A stretch of DNA of 64,000 bases, from contig JANQPN010000068.1 of the NCBI GenBank assembly GCA_028289455.1, forward strand, positions 40,400-104,399, given 5' to 3'. Made by a program: the position numbers and the translations under genes. This DNA comes from Wenzhouxiangellaceae bacterium (GTDB lineage Bacteria > Pseudomonadota > Gammaproteobacteria > Xanthomonadales > Wenzhouxiangellaceae). Below the pieces are notes generated by a model that saw only the letters and a program-made list of their open reading frames with translations, was not told the origin of the DNA and ran no database searches. Of this stretch, positions 16,213-25,929 are shown in pieces. The number at the start of each line of letters is the position of its first letter. Position 1 is the first letter of the stretch.

Positions 16213-17235
16213 ATGTTTAAATCAAGATTAACCTTATTATTTTTTATTTTGTCATTGGTTTTATCGCCCGGGTTACGGGCAACGGATGAGATTGATTTAA
16301 GCTTTGAAAACGAAATAGGACTGTTCTTCGGTTCATACCCGCAAACCGGTGCATGGTTTGCAGCCGATGGCTCGAATACCGGATTTTTTCTGGACATTCA
16401 GGATCGTGTGCTGGCAGGCGCTTATTTCGGCTTTGATAATCAGGGAAATAATGTCTGGTTCACTTTTACCGGCACTCTGGAACCGGGTTTCAGCATTGGT
16501 TATCCAATTAACTGGTTTTTCCGGGCGCCACTGACACAGGGGGCCAATGGCGGGTGCATTCTGGATTGTGCCAGCAGCACGGCAGAACAGCACGACAGTA
16601 TGGAAGTGGGCGAAATCTCGATTGGATTCAGCGGCAGGAACAGGGCCGCAGTCAGTATCAACAATAATGAAGTTATTCCTATCATCCCTTTGTATTTCGG
16701 GACGTCGGCAATGGTCAGCAATGTACCGGGCAATCCGACCACGTTTGCTGAACCGTTACTCCTGGCAGTGCCTGATTTGCAGGGTCAATGGGTTGTTGCC
16801 ACCGGTTTTGCGATCAGTGACAGTGAAAATGTTATCAGCGAGGTTGAATTTGCCGATACCTCGGGTGTGATACAAATTGGTGAACAGCAGATTGATACGC
16901 AGGCATCCGGTGCTTCTCTGCCTGCCGGAGTTACCAGAATTGTACGTTGGCCGATTACCCGCGACAATTTCGGGCTATTTCCGGAAAACTCGGAAATAGC
17001 ATGCAGTTTTACACAACGGCTGGAGAGTCCGGATTTTCCTGTGTTTCGTGATTTGATTGATTGTCAAATAGGTCCTGATGGAACGGACGCGTCAACTGAC
17101 TCCATACAAATAAACGTTCCGGTTACGTCTATTTCCGATTCACGATTTCTGGTTTTTATGTCAACGCTCTCAGAAACTGAGGAGTCGTTGAGAACTACGC
17201 ATCGATTTGAAGCATTCAGAGTCGGCTACGACTAG
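16213..17235 (+). CDS. secreted protein, paralogue 1 of a tandem pair
   Basis: A 340-residue exported protein, signal peptide about 1-22. ATG 16213 follows GAGAGGAG at good spacing and is preferred to the in-frame ATG at 16168. The first mature block (FFGSYPQTGAWFA, GFFLDIQ, GAYFGFDNQGNNVWF) is shared with the next gene and resembles repeat units of secreted Xanthomonadales proteins that read roughly W..D.SG.G..... .A.WY.YD..G.P.W. Both have a Cys pair (GGCILDCAS here) and end in EAFRV.YD. No catalytic residues stand out; a binding or surface role is a guess. Confidence 0.6.
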   Translation: MFKSRLTLLFFILSLVLSPGLRATDEIDLSFENEIGLFFGSYPQTGAWFAADGSNTGFFLDIQDRVLAGAYFGFDNQGNNVWFTFTGTLEPGFSIGYPINWFFRAPLTQGANGGCILDCASSTAEQHDSMEVGEISIGFSGRNRAAVSINNNEVIPIIPLYFGTSAMVSNVPGNPTTFAEPLLLAVPDLQGQWVVATGFAISDSENVISEVEFADTSGVIQIGEQQIDTQASGASLPAGVTRIVRWPITRDNFGLFPENSEIACSFTQRLESPDFPVFRDLIDCQIGPDGTDASTDSIQINVPVTSISDSRFLVFMSTLSETEESLRTTHRFEAFRVGYD

Positions 17236-17329
17236 CAATTAATTAACCTGATTATTTGGAACAGGCGCATATGCCTTTTCCTGGCTACCGATTTTTCCCA
17301 GTGAAACAGATGATGATGGAGTGGATCTG

Positions 17330-18295
17330 ATGTTATTGCAGCGTTTGACTACAATCACTTTTGCATTTTTATTTTTATTTTCTTTGAACACACTGGCAGA
17401 GTCAGATGCATTTTTTGCCTCATACCCGGAAGGGGGTACGTGGTATGCAACTGATGACTCTAAAACCGGCTTTTTCTTTGATGTCCAAAACGGCAGCATT
17501 GCCGGTGCTTATTTTGGTTTTGACAACCGGGGGAACCCGTTATGGTTGAGCTTCAATGGCCAGCTACAGGCATTGTTTGATCTGACCGCGCCGGATTTCC
17601 AGATAGGCTGGCAGTTGGAGACAGTGCTGCGCCGCTCTGTCAATGGAAGCTGCATACTTAACTGTGCCAGCAGTATCAGCGGTGAGCATGCGGTTTCGGA
17701 TGTTGCGCCATTGTTTCTGCGTTTTGAAGGGCGCAGCCGGGGCAGCTTTGGCATCAATGGCGGCAGTTTAACCGATATCATTCCATTTTCCTTTGGCGCG
17801 CCGGCCATCATAAGCGAATTATCCGAAGGCTTGACTTCCCAACCTGATTTGCAGGGCACATGGGTTGCTGTAGCAGGTACAGCACAAAGAGATGAAAACA
17901 ATGTGGTAACTTTGGTAAATATTGCTGAAACAACAGGGATTATTGAAATTGGTGAACAGCAGACAGAAACACCACCTGCTACCGGGACTTTGGAGGTATT
18001 GCAGGTTCTGCTGAATACACGTGCACCGGTACTGCAGGATACTACCGGGCTGCTGCCGCCAGGCAATGTCGAAATTGTTTGTGAATACACCAGTACCGGA
18101 ATAGTCGAAGATGATGCTCAGGAATCGAAGGCAGATTGTTTTGTTTATACTGATATCGATACTTTTGCACCAGCTGATGTACTGGTAACGCCGATACAAT
18201 TCATGAGTGATTCCCGTTTTATTATCAATATCCGCAGCCCGGAAGATGCCGGCAGCATTACCCGCATTGAAGCCTTCCGTGTGGATTATGATTAG
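17330..18295 (+). CDS. secreted protein, paralogue 2 of a tandem pair
   Basis: A 321-residue exported protein, signal peptide about 1-19 (ending NTLAE). ATG 17330 has GGAG (17318-17321) at 8 bases; the GTG at 17321 overlaps that site and is less likely. It shares with the preceding gene the block FASYPEGGTWYA/GFFFDVQ/GAYFGFDNRGN, the paired cysteines (GSCILNCAS), a mid-protein PDLQGTWV.A segment, IGEQQ, and the C-terminal EAFRVDYD. The two are clearly duplicates that have since diverged. Function unknown. Confidence 0.6.
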   Translation: MLLQRLTTITFAFLFLFSLNTLAESDAFFASYPEGGTWYATDDSKTGFFFDVQNGSIAGAYFGFDNRGNPLWLSFNGQLQALFDLTAPDFQIGWQLETVLRRSVNGSCILNCASSISGEHAVSDVAPLFLRFEGRSRGSFGINGGSLTDIIPFSFGAPAIISELSEGLTSQPDLQGTWVAVAGTAQRDENNVVTLVNIAETTGIIEIGEQQTETPPATGTLEVLQVLLNTRAPVLQDTTGLLPPGNVEIVCEYTSTGIVEDDAQESKADCFVYTDIDTFAPADVLVTPIQFMSDSRFIINIRSPEDAGSITRIEAFRVDYD

Positions 18296-18316
18296 TGACT
18301 TTACAGCCGGGTATCC

Positions 18317-19285
18317 ATGACTCAGCAAGCCAGACTATGCAACCTGCTGAGAATTGATCATGCCATCATCCAGGCGCCGATCGGCAGTGCAACAACCGCA
18401 CAACTGGCAGCTGCAGTTTCCAATGCCGGGGCGTTAGGGACTTTGTCGCTTTCCTGGCGTACGCTGCAGGAAACGCGCCAGATACTTAAACAGACATCGG
18501 CACTCACCAGGCGGCCATACGGGGTTAACCTGGTACTTACCGCTGATCAATCTGAACGGCTGTCTATATCACTGGATGCCGGCATTCGGATCATATGGAC
18601 TTTCTGGGGCAGGCCGAATCGCTATGTCAGTCAAGTGCATTCAGCAGGTGCATTGTTGATGCATTCAGCAGGCAGTTTGCCCGAGGCGTTGGATGCAGCT
18701 GAAGCCGGCGTTGATGTGCTGGTATTGCAGGGCGTTGAGGCAGGTGGCCATGTGCGCGGTAGTGAACCTGCGATAGATTTGCTGCACCAGGTAAAGGAGC
18801 AGATTTCAGATGTGCCGCTGGTCCTGGCTGGAGGGCTGGCAGCTCGTAGTGATGTACAGACAGCTGCAGCAGCGGGTGCAGATGGCGTTTGTCTGGGCAC
18901 CCGTTTTGTGTGTGCCAGTGAGGCCAATGCAGCACCGTTGTATCAGCAGGCGATCATCGATGCCGGGGAGGGGGGCACCCTGTTGTCTGAGCTGTTCGAT
19001 AAAGGCTGGCCAAATGCCAGGCACCGGGTAATCCGCAACACCACTACCGCCATGTGGGAGGCTGCAGGATGCCCGTCCAGTGGGCAGCGGCCCGGTGAGC
19101 ACCAGCAAGTGGCAACAACAGCAGCCGGCCTGCCGGTGGAAAGATATTCAGATGTTATACCGACCGCTGATATGCAGGGGGACCTGGAAGCGCTGGCATT
19201 GTATGCGGGTGAAAGCAGTGTCGGAATTCACGATGTATTGCCCGCAGCAGAAATAATCCGGCAGCTAAGTGGTCAGCTGCTTTGA
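18317..19285 (+). CDS. nitronate monooxygenase (2-nitropropane dioxygenase family)
   Basis: A 322-residue FMN-dependent TIM-barrel enzyme. Evidence: an N-terminal IIQAPIGS(A) segment, the catalytic-site block EAGGHVRGSE at about 141-150, and a phosphate-binding LAGGLAARSDV followed by GADGVCLGTRF near 170-195. Family members oxidise propionate-3-nitronate or alkyl nitronates; related enoyl reductases (FabK) and ene-reductases share the fold, so the substrate is uncertain. It begins 21 bases after the second secreted paralogue and is convergent with the Asp-box gene. Confidence 0.85.
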   Translation: MTQQARLCNLLRIDHAIIQAPIGSATTAQLAAAVSNAGALGTLSLSWRTLQETRQILKQTSALTRRPYGVNLVLTADQSERLSISLDAGIRIIWTFWGRPNRYVSQVHSAGALLMHSAGSLPEALDAAEAGVDVLVLQGVEAGGHVRGSEPAIDLLHQVKEQISDVPLVLAGGLAARSDVQTAAAAGADGVCLGTRFVCASEANAAPLYQQAIIDAGEGGTLLSELFDKGWPNARHRVIRNTTTAMWEAAGCPSSGQRPGEHQQVATTAAGLPVERYSDVIPTADMQGDLEALALYAGESSVGIHDVLPAAEIIRQLSGQLL

Positions 19286-19302
19286 CAAAGTAAGCTTAAT
19301 TA

Positions 19303-20793
19303 TCAGTCAGCCGGCAGGTTTTCAAAACCATCCCGGAAAAAATCTTCGCTCAACTGTGGTAGTGCGAAAAGATAATAAACATCCTGTTCACCGTTGAAAG
19401 TGGCGGCATAGGCGATGTGAGCGCCATTTTCATCGGATTTCATATCGATATAATCGCCCAGTTTGTTCTGTGTGGGGTATCCCAGTGACTGATCAAACGC
19501 CGGGCTGGCAGCAACGCTGGGCAGAAAGTTTTGTCCGGCGTCTACAGAATACGTATAAAACAACTCGGAAGTGCTGTTGTTGGTATCGTTGCGGGTATCG
19601 TACCAGATCACATCAATACGCCCGTTGGGTGCAACAGAAATAGTGCCGAACCACTGCCAGGCATTGGTGCCTAAGGAATCGTCGTTAACCCGTACCGGGT
19701 CTGAAAAACTGGCTCCGCCGTCTTCACTGCGGATAAACATCACATCCAGTGGGTCATCACCAGGCGGATCCAGTGATGCCAGAACATAAACATTGCCACG
19801 GGTCGCTGTGTTGGAATGATCTACGGCAACCCAGACCTGGCCTACCAGGCCGACCGGGTTGATTTCTGCGCCTATACGGACAATGCCGCCAACATCAATT
19901 GGCGTGACTTGATTAAACACCGGTGATTGGATTGCCTCGCGGGCATTGTCGGAGCGCAGCAGCCACAGTTGTGTGCCGCTGCCGCGACCGACCACGTACA
20001 GTTCTCCATCCGGTCCAACAGCAGCCGTACCGAGAATCGGCCGTTCCGGGATTTCGATAGGTGTCTGAAAACTTTGTGCGCTGTTGATGGAGCGGTTGAA
20101 TGTGGCAGGGAAAAAAGGATTGCCGGCAGTATTCCAGACCGAATAAACGTGCCCGTTACCAGTGCCGCCGGTATCATCCAGCGCAAACCACAGCTTATCA
20201 CCGCCAAATGCTTCTACCGGGTTGCTCCAGGTAGCGCCGCCATCATCGGAAATGAAGAACTGTTCACTGAAGTTGCCGCCGGTAACCTGTAGGCAGGCAT
20301 AATAAAACAGACCATTGCTGTCAGCTGCCAATACCGGATCGCTGCGAAAAACTCCGGCATCAATATCGCCGGGGTAAGTCCAGCTGGCACCGGCGTCAGC
20401 ACTAAAGGCTACGCCGGCTTCCCGAAAGCCGTTATTGATGGAATCAAATTGCCGCCAGCCGATCACCATCTGCTGGCCGTTGATTGGGTTAACGGCAATG
20501 GATGGCTCGTTGGCGGCATCATCAATAATGTTCATGTTATCCGGGGAAATATTCACCTGCACGCTGTTAAAGCCCTGCGGCTGCTGCATCCTGCTGATGG
20601 CGGGGACGGAATAGCGTGGAGCCAGTGGAGGAGCAGGTGACGGCATGCTGTCCATGTGCTCAAGAGAACGACCGTCAGCTATTGCCTGCTCAAGCGCATT
20701 TGGATAAGGCTGTGATTGTGCGGATACCAGCATGGCGGCCGTCAGCAATATGCCGCCGGCAATGGCAGAAACCAGATTGCGTCGGAAGTTCAT
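19303..20793 (-). CDS. secreted Asp-box (BNR/sialidase-fold) protein with FRDGFE tail
   Basis: A 496-residue exported protein, signal peptide about 1-25 (ending VSAQ). It carries at least four Asp-box motifs (S.D.G..W): SADAGASW, SDDGGATW, SEDGGASF and SVDAGQNF, the pattern of sialidase-type beta-propellers. I see no complete sialidase active site, so glycan binding or another propeller function is possible. The C-terminus ends FFRDGFENLPAD, a short tail shared with two other secreted proteins in this window. It starts 24 bases after the FG-GAP gene, so the two form an operon. Confidence 0.75.
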   Translation of the reverse strand: MNFRRNLVSAIAGGILLTAAMLVSAQSQPYPNALEQAIADGRSLEHMDSMPSPAPPLAPRYSVPAISRMQQPQGFNSVQVNISPDNMNIIDDAANEPSIAVNPINGQQMVIGWRQFDSINNGFREAGVAFSADAGASWTYPGDIDAGVFRSDPVLAADSNGLFYYACLQVTGGNFSEQFFISDDGGATWSNPVEAFGGDKLWFALDDTGGTGNGHVYSVWNTAGNPFFPATFNRSINSAQSFQTPIEIPERPILGTAAVGPDGELYVVGRGSGTQLWLLRSDNAREAIQSPVFNQVTPIDVGGIVRIGAEINPVGLVGQVWVAVDHSNTATRGNVYVLASLDPPGDDPLDVMFIRSEDGGASFSDPVRVNDDSLGTNAWQWFGTISVAPNGRIDVIWYDTRNDTNNSTSELFYTYSVDAGQNFLPSVAASPAFDQSLGYPTQNKLGDYIDMKSDENGAHIAYAATFNGEQDVYYLFALPQLSEDFFRDGFENLPAD

Positions 20794-20817
20794 GTGCTGA
20801 TATGCCAGCTGAGGTTG

Positions 20818-22185
20818 TTACCCGCGCCGGTGGTGTGCTGTGCCGGGTAATTGCCGGCTTTCCGGATCCTCAAATCCATCGACGATAATATCTTCACCGA
20901 CATCATTAAAGAACAACCGGTTGCCGTCACAGGTACCAACCCAAATGTCATTAAAACCGTCCATGTTGAAATCGGCAATGACCGCATCGAATGTGCCCGG
21001 TATCAGCCAGCTGCGCCCAGCGCCATTAAAGCGGTCGATCAAATCGGGGTTGTCCGGATCGCCATTGTGCTGCAAGGCTACAGGGAAGCGGTCACAACCG
21101 GGAATATCGGTGTCGACATCGGTGACATACAGGTCTTCGAAGCCATCACGATCCAGATCGCCAACCGCAATGTTACCGCCGAAACCGGCGGTTAACGGGC
21201 TTTGGGTTAGTTCGGTGGTCTGGAATACCGCACTGCCGTCAACGGTTTCCGTGTTGATCAGGAATGAATCCTGCTCATCATCGACGATGTATAAATCCGG
21301 CCGATCATCATGGTTCAGGTCGATAATGGCGGCCATATAGGCAGCCCGGTCATAAATTATATCCATGTCCAGGAAATTGCCCGTGCCATTGTTGTAGATC
21401 AGACGAACCTGAGGCGGGGTGCTGCCATCCGGCGGCATTGAACCGGAAGCACTGACTTTAACAATGTCGTTGCTGCCGTCCCTGTTGAAATCTGCAATCA
21501 GTGCGCTGGTGCCGAATACGGATTCAAACTGTTCAAAGCGCATTCTGGCTGTTGTTTCGTCAGTGAAGAAAGCACTGCCGTTATTGATCAGTAGACGATC
21601 TTCCAGTGTGTTGTCATAGTCGGCAAAATACAGGTCCGCGCCATTGCTGCCGGTAAGGTCGCCGACACCAACAGCGCAAAATTTGGGGCCGGGCGTAAAA
21701 GTGGGTACCCGTGCATCATCGGGATCAAAATCCAGCCCCAGCCAGTTATTGCCGGCATCGTTACCCAGATTCATATAAATTCTGGGTGGATCGCTGAACG
21801 TTGGAGCGGTGACAACATCCAGCCAGTTATCGCCATCGAGATCTGCAATGGCGACGTCCCGGTCATCGGTTTCATCCAGGAAACCGGGTGCCAGGCTGTC
21901 GGTCATATCCGTCATCACTCCATTATCATTGATGAACAGAACATTGCGCCGGCCGCCTATCGTGGAGAATGGCCTTTTTCGGACAATGATCAGGTCCGGG
22001 TCACCATCGTTGTCCAGGTCGCCAACGGCAATATCCTTTTCCTCAATATCAACCATGCCGATCTGGTCATCCGGGTTGCTGACAATGTTGGTTGCCGAAA
22101 CATCTCTGAACTCGACCCAATCCTGAGCGCAAACTGCTGCAGCAGTAAAGCAGGCGAAAACACTAATGATTATTCTGGATTGCAT
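20818..22185 (-). CDS. secreted FG-GAP/VCBS-repeat protein with DGFE tail
   Basis: A 455-residue exported protein, signal peptide about 1-21 (VCAQ). It carries about six FG-GAP-like calcium-binding repeats of the form (A/V)I(A/G)DLD.DG..D: VGDLDNDGDPDL, IADLDGDNWLDV, IADFNRDGSNDI, LNHDDRPDLYI, VGDLDRDGFEDL and IADFNMDGFNDI. These build an integrin-alpha-like propeller. Near the C-terminus is DIIVDGFEDPES, related to the tail of the downstream partner. ATG 22185 fits the signal peptide better than the TTG/ATG starts at 22215-22218. Probably an exported surface or extracellular protein; no enzyme domain seen. Confidence 0.75.
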   Translation of the reverse strand: MQSRIIISVFACFTAAAVCAQDWVEFRDVSATNIVSNPDDQIGMVDIEEKDIAVGDLDNDGDPDLIIVRKRPFSTIGGRRNVLFINDNGVMTDMTDSLAPGFLDETDDRDVAIADLDGDNWLDVVTAPTFSDPPRIYMNLGNDAGNNWLGLDFDPDDARVPTFTPGPKFCAVGVGDLTGSNGADLYFADYDNTLEDRLLINNGSAFFTDETTARMRFEQFESVFGTSALIADFNRDGSNDIVKVSASGSMPPDGSTPPQVRLIYNNGTGNFLDMDIIYDRAAYMAAIIDLNHDDRPDLYIVDDEQDSFLINTETVDGSAVFQTTELTQSPLTAGFGGNIAVGDLDRDGFEDLYVTDVDTDIPGCDRFPVALQHNGDPDNPDLIDRFNGAGRSWLIPGTFDAVIADFNMDGFNDIWVGTCDGNRLFFNDVGEDIIVDGFEDPESRQLPGTAHHRRG

Positions 22186-22276
22186 GGCGTACGCCTTGAG
22201 AGTGTAGTGGTCCATCATACAAAACTTACCTCAATAAAAAGTCATCAGCCGGTGGGGTTTGCCTGAACCCGCAAAC

Positions 22277-22290
22277 TATACCATGGTATA
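22277..22290. promoter_or_regulatory. perfect 14-bp palindrome upstream of the FG-GAP operon
   Basis: TATACCATGGTATA is fully self-complementary and lies about 90 bases upstream of the FG-GAP start. It could be an operator; no regulator is assigned. Confidence 0.3.
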
Positions 22291-22431
22291 AGGCGTGTGT
22301 GACTGCTTTCCAGTAGCTGTAGAGGGTCGATTCGGGGACATTTGAGATGTCTGAAGCAGGTGGCGGGACTACTTAAATCCGGTATTGCCGGACGCGCTCT
22401 CAGACAGGGCATTGGATAGTTACACAGAAGC

Positions 22432-22459
22432 TTGTAAGCTGGGTCACTTTCTGTTAGAT
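22432..22459 (+). promoter_or_regulatory. candidate promoter of tRNA-Val
   Basis: TTGTAA (22432-22437), a 16-base spacer and TTAGAT (22454-22459), 16 bases before the mature tRNA. The only promoter-like pair seen before the tRNA–thrS block. Confidence 0.4.
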
Positions 22460-22474
22460 TTTCGCGGCTTGGCG

Positions 22475-22551
22475 GGGCGATTAGCTCAGTTGGTTAGAGC
22501 GCTGTCTTGACATGGCAGAGGTCACTGGTTCAAATCCAGTATCGCCCACCA
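22475..22551 (+). tRNA. tRNA-Val (GAC)
   Basis: A 77-base cloverleaf. The acceptor stem pairs GGGCGAT (22475-22481) with ATCGCCC (22541-22547). The D arm has TAGCTCAGTTGGTTAGAGC, the anticodon loop TTGACAT gives anticodon GAC, and the T arm has GGTTCAAATCC. The CCA end is encoded. It lies 61 bases upstream of thrS and is probably co-transcribed with it. Confidence 0.96.
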
Positions 22552-22612
22552 TTATTACCCCAGACATTAGCCAGGCAACCGGGCCTGGCAGATTCCGTTA
22601 AGGAAAGATGAC

Positions 22613-24520
22613 ATGCCAGTAATCACGCTACCAGATGGCAGCACCCGACAATTTGCACAGCCGGTCAGCATTATGGATGTTGCTGCTGATATCGGACCAG
22701 GCCTCGCCAAGGCCACCTTGGCCGGTGAGGTTGATGGTGAGCTGTACGATGCCTCAGACATCATCAGTGACGACGTCAGCCTGCGTATTATTACCAGCAG
22801 GGATGATGAAGGTCTGGAGATTATCCGGCATTCCACCGCGCATCTGCTCGGGCAGGCAGTCAAACAGCTTTTCCCGGAAGCAAAAATGGTTATCGGCCCG
22901 GTTATCGATGATGGGTTTTACTATGACATCCAGCGTGATAAGCCTTTCACGCAGGAAGACCTGCCGAAAATCGAACAGCGCATGCGCGAGCTGTCTAAGC
23001 AGGATATCACTGTTGTAAAAACCGTCACGCCGCGGGATCAGGTAATCAATACGTTCAGCGAACGCGGTGAAGACTATAAACTTCGTCTGCTTGAAGACAT
23101 GACCGGTGTGGAATCCATGGGTCTGTATCAGCATGCCGAATATATTGATATGTGTCGCGGCCCGCATGTGCCGCATCACCGGTTTCTCGGCGCTTTCAAG
23201 CTGACCGCTCTATCCGGTTCATATTGGCGCGGAGACAGCAATAACGATCAGCTGCAGCGAATCTACGGCACCGCATGGCGAAATGATAAAGAACTGAAAG
23301 CTTATCTACAGCGGTTGGAAGAAGCGGAAAAACGTGACCACCGCAAGCTCGGCCAGCGACTGGACCTGTTTCATTTTGAGGAATGCGCTCCCGGTCAGCC
23401 GTTCTGGCACGATAAGGGCTGGACACTGTATTCGCTGCTGATGGATTACATGCGGCGCAAAGTGCGTGAGCACGGTTATATCGAAGTGCACACGCCCCAG
23501 GTCATGAGCGTGGATTTCTGGCAGTACACCGGACACTGGGATAAATACCGCGAGAATATGTTTGTCGTGGATGAGTCTGCAGACACTTCGTTCGCCCTGA
23601 AGCCGATGAACTGTCCGGGTAACGTGCAGGTGTTCAAACAAGGCGTAAAAAGTTATCGCGATCTGCCGGTCAGAATGGCTGAATTCGGCAAAGTATTCAG
23701 ACACGAAGCATCAGGCGCGCGGCATGGATTAATGCGGGTGCAGGGTTTTACCCAGGACGATGCGCATATTTTCTGTACCGATCAGCAGCTGGAAGATGAA
23801 GTGGTTGCAATGTGCGGCCTGATCAAGGAAGTCTATGATGAGCTGGGCTTCACCGAGGTCAAGGTTAAGCTGTCAACCCGCCCTGAACAGCGTATCGGTT
23901 CTGATGAAGACTGGGACCGGGCCGAGCGTGCGCTTGAAAATGTCTGCCGTAAGCTGGATCTGGATTGGTCATTAAACCCCGGTGACGGGGCATTTTACGC
24001 GCCGAAACTGGATTTTCATCTCAGTGATGCGATTGGCCGTGTGTGGCAGTGTGGGACGATCCAGGTGGATATGAACCTGCCGCACCGACTGGATATCAGC
24101 TATATCGGTGAAGACGGTGAAAAACACCGCCCGCATATGGTGCACCGTGCCATTATGGGTTCCATCGAGCGTTTCCTGGGCGTGCTGATCGAACACTACG
24201 CCGGTGAGTTCCCGTTGTGGTTGGCGCCGGTGCAGGCTGCAGTGCTGAATATCACCGGTGATCAGGCTGAGTATGCGGCTGAAGTAGCGGCTGCGCTGGA
24301 ACAGCGGGGCCTGCGTGTAATCACCGATTTGCGTAACGAGAAAATCGGCTTTAAAATCCGCGAGCACACCTTGCAGAAGATACCGTTTTTGCTGGTGGTA
24401 GGAGATCGTGAAATGGCTGCCGGACAGGTGGCGGTCAGATTGCGAAACGGCAAGGACCTGGGCAGTATTCCGATAGCGGAAGTGCCTGATGTGATGCAGC
24501 AAACGTCGCCCACAGGTTAA
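22613..24520 (+). CDS. thrS: threonyl-tRNA synthetase
   Basis: A 635-residue class II synthetase of full length that charges tRNA-Thr. The TGS domain occupies about 1-61 and the editing domain with its HH motif (RHSTAHLL) follows. The catalytic core has the zinc ligand Cys in MNCPGN (about 334), [17 protein letters not shown] with the second ligand (about 385) and His in VHRAIMGS (about 511). The anticodon-binding domain is C-terminal. E. coli ThrRS also represses its own mRNA, but I see no clear operator here. It heads the thrS–infC–rpmI–rplT block. Confidence 0.97.
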   Translation: MPVITLPDGSTRQFAQPVSIMDVAADIGPGLAKATLAGEVDGELYDASDIISDDVSLRIITSRDDEGLEIIRHSTAHLLGQAVKQLFPEAKMVIGPVIDDGFYYDIQRDKPFTQEDLPKIEQRMRELSKQDITVVKTVTPRDQVINTFSERGEDYKLRLLEDMTGVESMGLYQHAEYIDMCRGPHVPHHRFLGAFKLTALSGSYWRGDSNNDQLQRIYGTAWRNDKELKAYLQRLEEAEKRDHRKLGQRLDLFHFEECAPGQPFWHDKGWTLYSLLMDYMRRKVREHGYIEVHTPQVMSVDFWQYTGHWDKYRENMFVVDESADTSFALKPMNCPGNVQVFKQGVKSYRDLPVRMAEFGKVFRHEASGARHGLMRVQGFTQDDAHIFCTDQQLEDEVVAMCGLIKEVYDELGFTEVKVKLSTRPEQRIGSDEDWDRAERALENVCRKLDLDWSLNPGDGAFYAPKLDFHLSDAIGRVWQCGTIQVDMNLPHRLDISYIGEDGEKHRPHMVHRAIMGSIERFLGVLIEHYAGEFPLWLAPVQAAVLNITGDQAEYAAEVAAALEQRGLRVITDLRNEKIGFKIREHTLQKIPFLLVVGDREMAAGQVAVRLRNGKDLGSIPIAEVPDVMQQTSPTG

Positions 24521-24567
24521 TTGCCCGATATAATGGTTTGCACAGTTGACAATACGGAGTAGCGCAC

Positions 24568-25083
24568 ATCGCGACAAATAAAGAAACCCGGCGAAATGAT
24601 GAGATAGATGCGCCGGAAGTTCGGGTGATTGACTCGGAAGGTAACCAGGCTGGTATCCATAAAATTGCGGATGCCATCAGAATGGCTGAAAATGCCTCGC
24701 TGGATCTGGTTGAATTGGTGCCGAATGCACAGCCGCCAGTATGCCGAATAATGGATTACGGTAAATACCGGTTTGAACAGGCTAAGAAGAACCAGGCATC
24801 AAAGAAGAAACAGAAGCAGGTACAGGTCAAAGAGCTTAAATTCCGGCCGGGTACCGATGTGCATGATTATCAGGTTAAAATGCGCAACCTGGTGAAGTTT
24901 ATTGAGGATGGCAACAAGGTTAAAGTGACTTTGCGCTTCCGCGGCCGGGAGATGGCCCATCAGGAACTGGGCATGGAATTGCTCGACCGGATTGAAAGTG
25001 ATTTAGGTGACCTTGTTACCATTGAACAACGCCCCAAAATGGAAGGGCGGCAAGTTAGCATGATGCTGAGCCCTAAACGATAA
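24568..25083 (+). CDS. infC: translation initiation factor IF-3 with AUC start codon
   Basis: A 171-residue IF-3, which binds the 30S subunit, ejects wrong initiator complexes and prevents premature 50S joining. The N-domain shows [16 protein letters not shown], the linker is Lys-rich, and the C-domain has [13 protein letters not shown]. The family start (I/T-NKE-RR-NDEI) appears in frame directly at ATC 24568, 8 bases behind GGAG (24556-24559). There is no ATG, GTG or TTG at the proper place; the first GTG (24625) would delete 19 conserved residues. A non-standard AUU/AUC start is the classic device by which IF-3 limits its own synthesis. Confidence 0.92.
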   Translation: MATNKETRRNDEIDAPEVRVIDSEGNQAGIHKIADAIRMAENASLDLVELVPNAQPPVCRIMDYGKYRFEQAKKNQASKKKQKQVQVKELKFRPGTDVHDYQVKMRNLVKFIEDGNKVKVTLRFRGREMAHQELGMELLDRIESDLGDLVTIEQRPKMEGRQVSMMLSPKR

Positions 25084-25245
25084 GGGCATCATCATCGCTG
25101 TCTAAGGACAGCAAAAAATTGCCGAAAAGGCAACCTGTCGCAGCGTGTGAAGCGATGCGGCAAAACAAGCGCTGGTGAGCCCAAAGTACCGTATTAGTAA
25201 TAGCGGTCGCTTACTGGAGTGTTAAAACAATGACAGGAGGCAAAC
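25084..25245 (+). promoter_or_regulatory. rpmI-rplT leader with two small stem-loops
   Basis: The infC–rpmI interval holds GCTGTC-TAAG-GACAGC (25097-25112) and TTGCC...GGCAA (25119-25133). It ends in a strong ACAGGAGG before rpmI. In several bacteria L20 binds this interval to repress the operon; whether this leader forms that site is not shown. Confidence 0.35.
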
Positions 25246-25443
25246 ATGCCTAAGATGAAAACCAATCGCGGTGCCGCCAAGCGGTTCCGCAAGACAGCTA
25301 GTGGTAAATACAAGCGTGGTCACGCATTTACCAGCCATATTCTGACCAAGAAAGACACCAAGCGGAAGCGCCGTCTGCGGGCTACCGGCCATGTTGCCGA
25401 TGCCGATACGCGGATGGTTAGACGCATGCTGCCGTACGTTTAA
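25246..25443 (+). CDS. rpmI: 50S ribosomal protein L35
   Basis: A 65-residue, highly basic ribosomal protein that starts [17 protein letters not shown], the family signature, with the usual KRKRRLR core. It lies in the 50S subunit near the 23S rRNA domain V region. Start preceded by AGGAGG. L20 follows after 14 bases, the standard order. Confidence 0.97.
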   Translation: MPKMKTNRGAAKRFRKTASGKYKRGHAFTSHILTKKDTKRKRRLRATGHVADADTRMVRRMLPYV

Positions 25444-25457
25444 AGGAGGGTCTGACA

Positions 25458-25814
25458 ATGGCAAGAGTAAAACGTGGTGTACAGGCCAAGCGCCGTCACA
25501 ATAATGTTCTGTCGCGTGCGAAAGGTTACTACAATGCGCGCCGCAAGAATTTCCGGACTGCCACCCAGGCAGTAACCAAAGCCGGTCAATATGCATACCG
25601 GGACCGCCGTCAGCGTAAACGGGATTTTCGTTCGCTGTGGATTGTGCGTATCAACGCTGCCGCACGCGAGCATGGATTGTCCTATAGCCGTCTGATGTTC
25701 GGACTGAAGCAGGCTGAGATCGAAATCGATCGCAAGATGCTGGCCAATCTGGCAGTTACCGACAAAGCCGCTTTCGGTAAGCTGGCTGAACAGGCTGCCG
25801 CCAAACTGGCGTAA
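25458..25814 (+). CDS. rplT: 50S ribosomal protein L20
   Basis: A 118-residue early-assembly protein of the 50S subunit. It starts [14 protein letters not shown] and contains [13 protein letters not shown] and [10 protein letters not shown], all diagnostic. In E. coli it also represses rpmI-rplT translation. AAGGAGG precedes the start. pheS follows after a hairpin-containing interval. Confidence 0.97.
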   Translation: MARVKRGVQAKRRHNNVLSRAKGYYNARRKNFRTATQAVTKAGQYAYRDRRQRKRDFRSLWIVRINAAAREHGLSYSRLMFGLKQAEIEIDRKMLANLAVTDKAAFGKLAEQAAAKLA

Positions 25815-25823
25815 ATTCCTGCA

Positions 25824-25846
25824 ACGGCCCGCAAGTAGCGGGCCGT
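25824..25846 (+). terminator. rplT-pheS intergenic hairpin
   Basis: ACGGCCCGC-AAGTA-GCGGGCCGT is a perfect 9-bp stem. No T-run follows, so it may attenuate, stabilise or process the mRNA rather than terminate. No Phe-rich leader peptide was found next to it. Confidence 0.35.
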
Positions 25847-25929
25847 AACCACCAGTGTGCTGTACGGCAGCGCCGGCAGTGCATTGGGTATGACAAGTCG
25901 CAACAGTGTGACTATCAGCCGGCAAGGTC

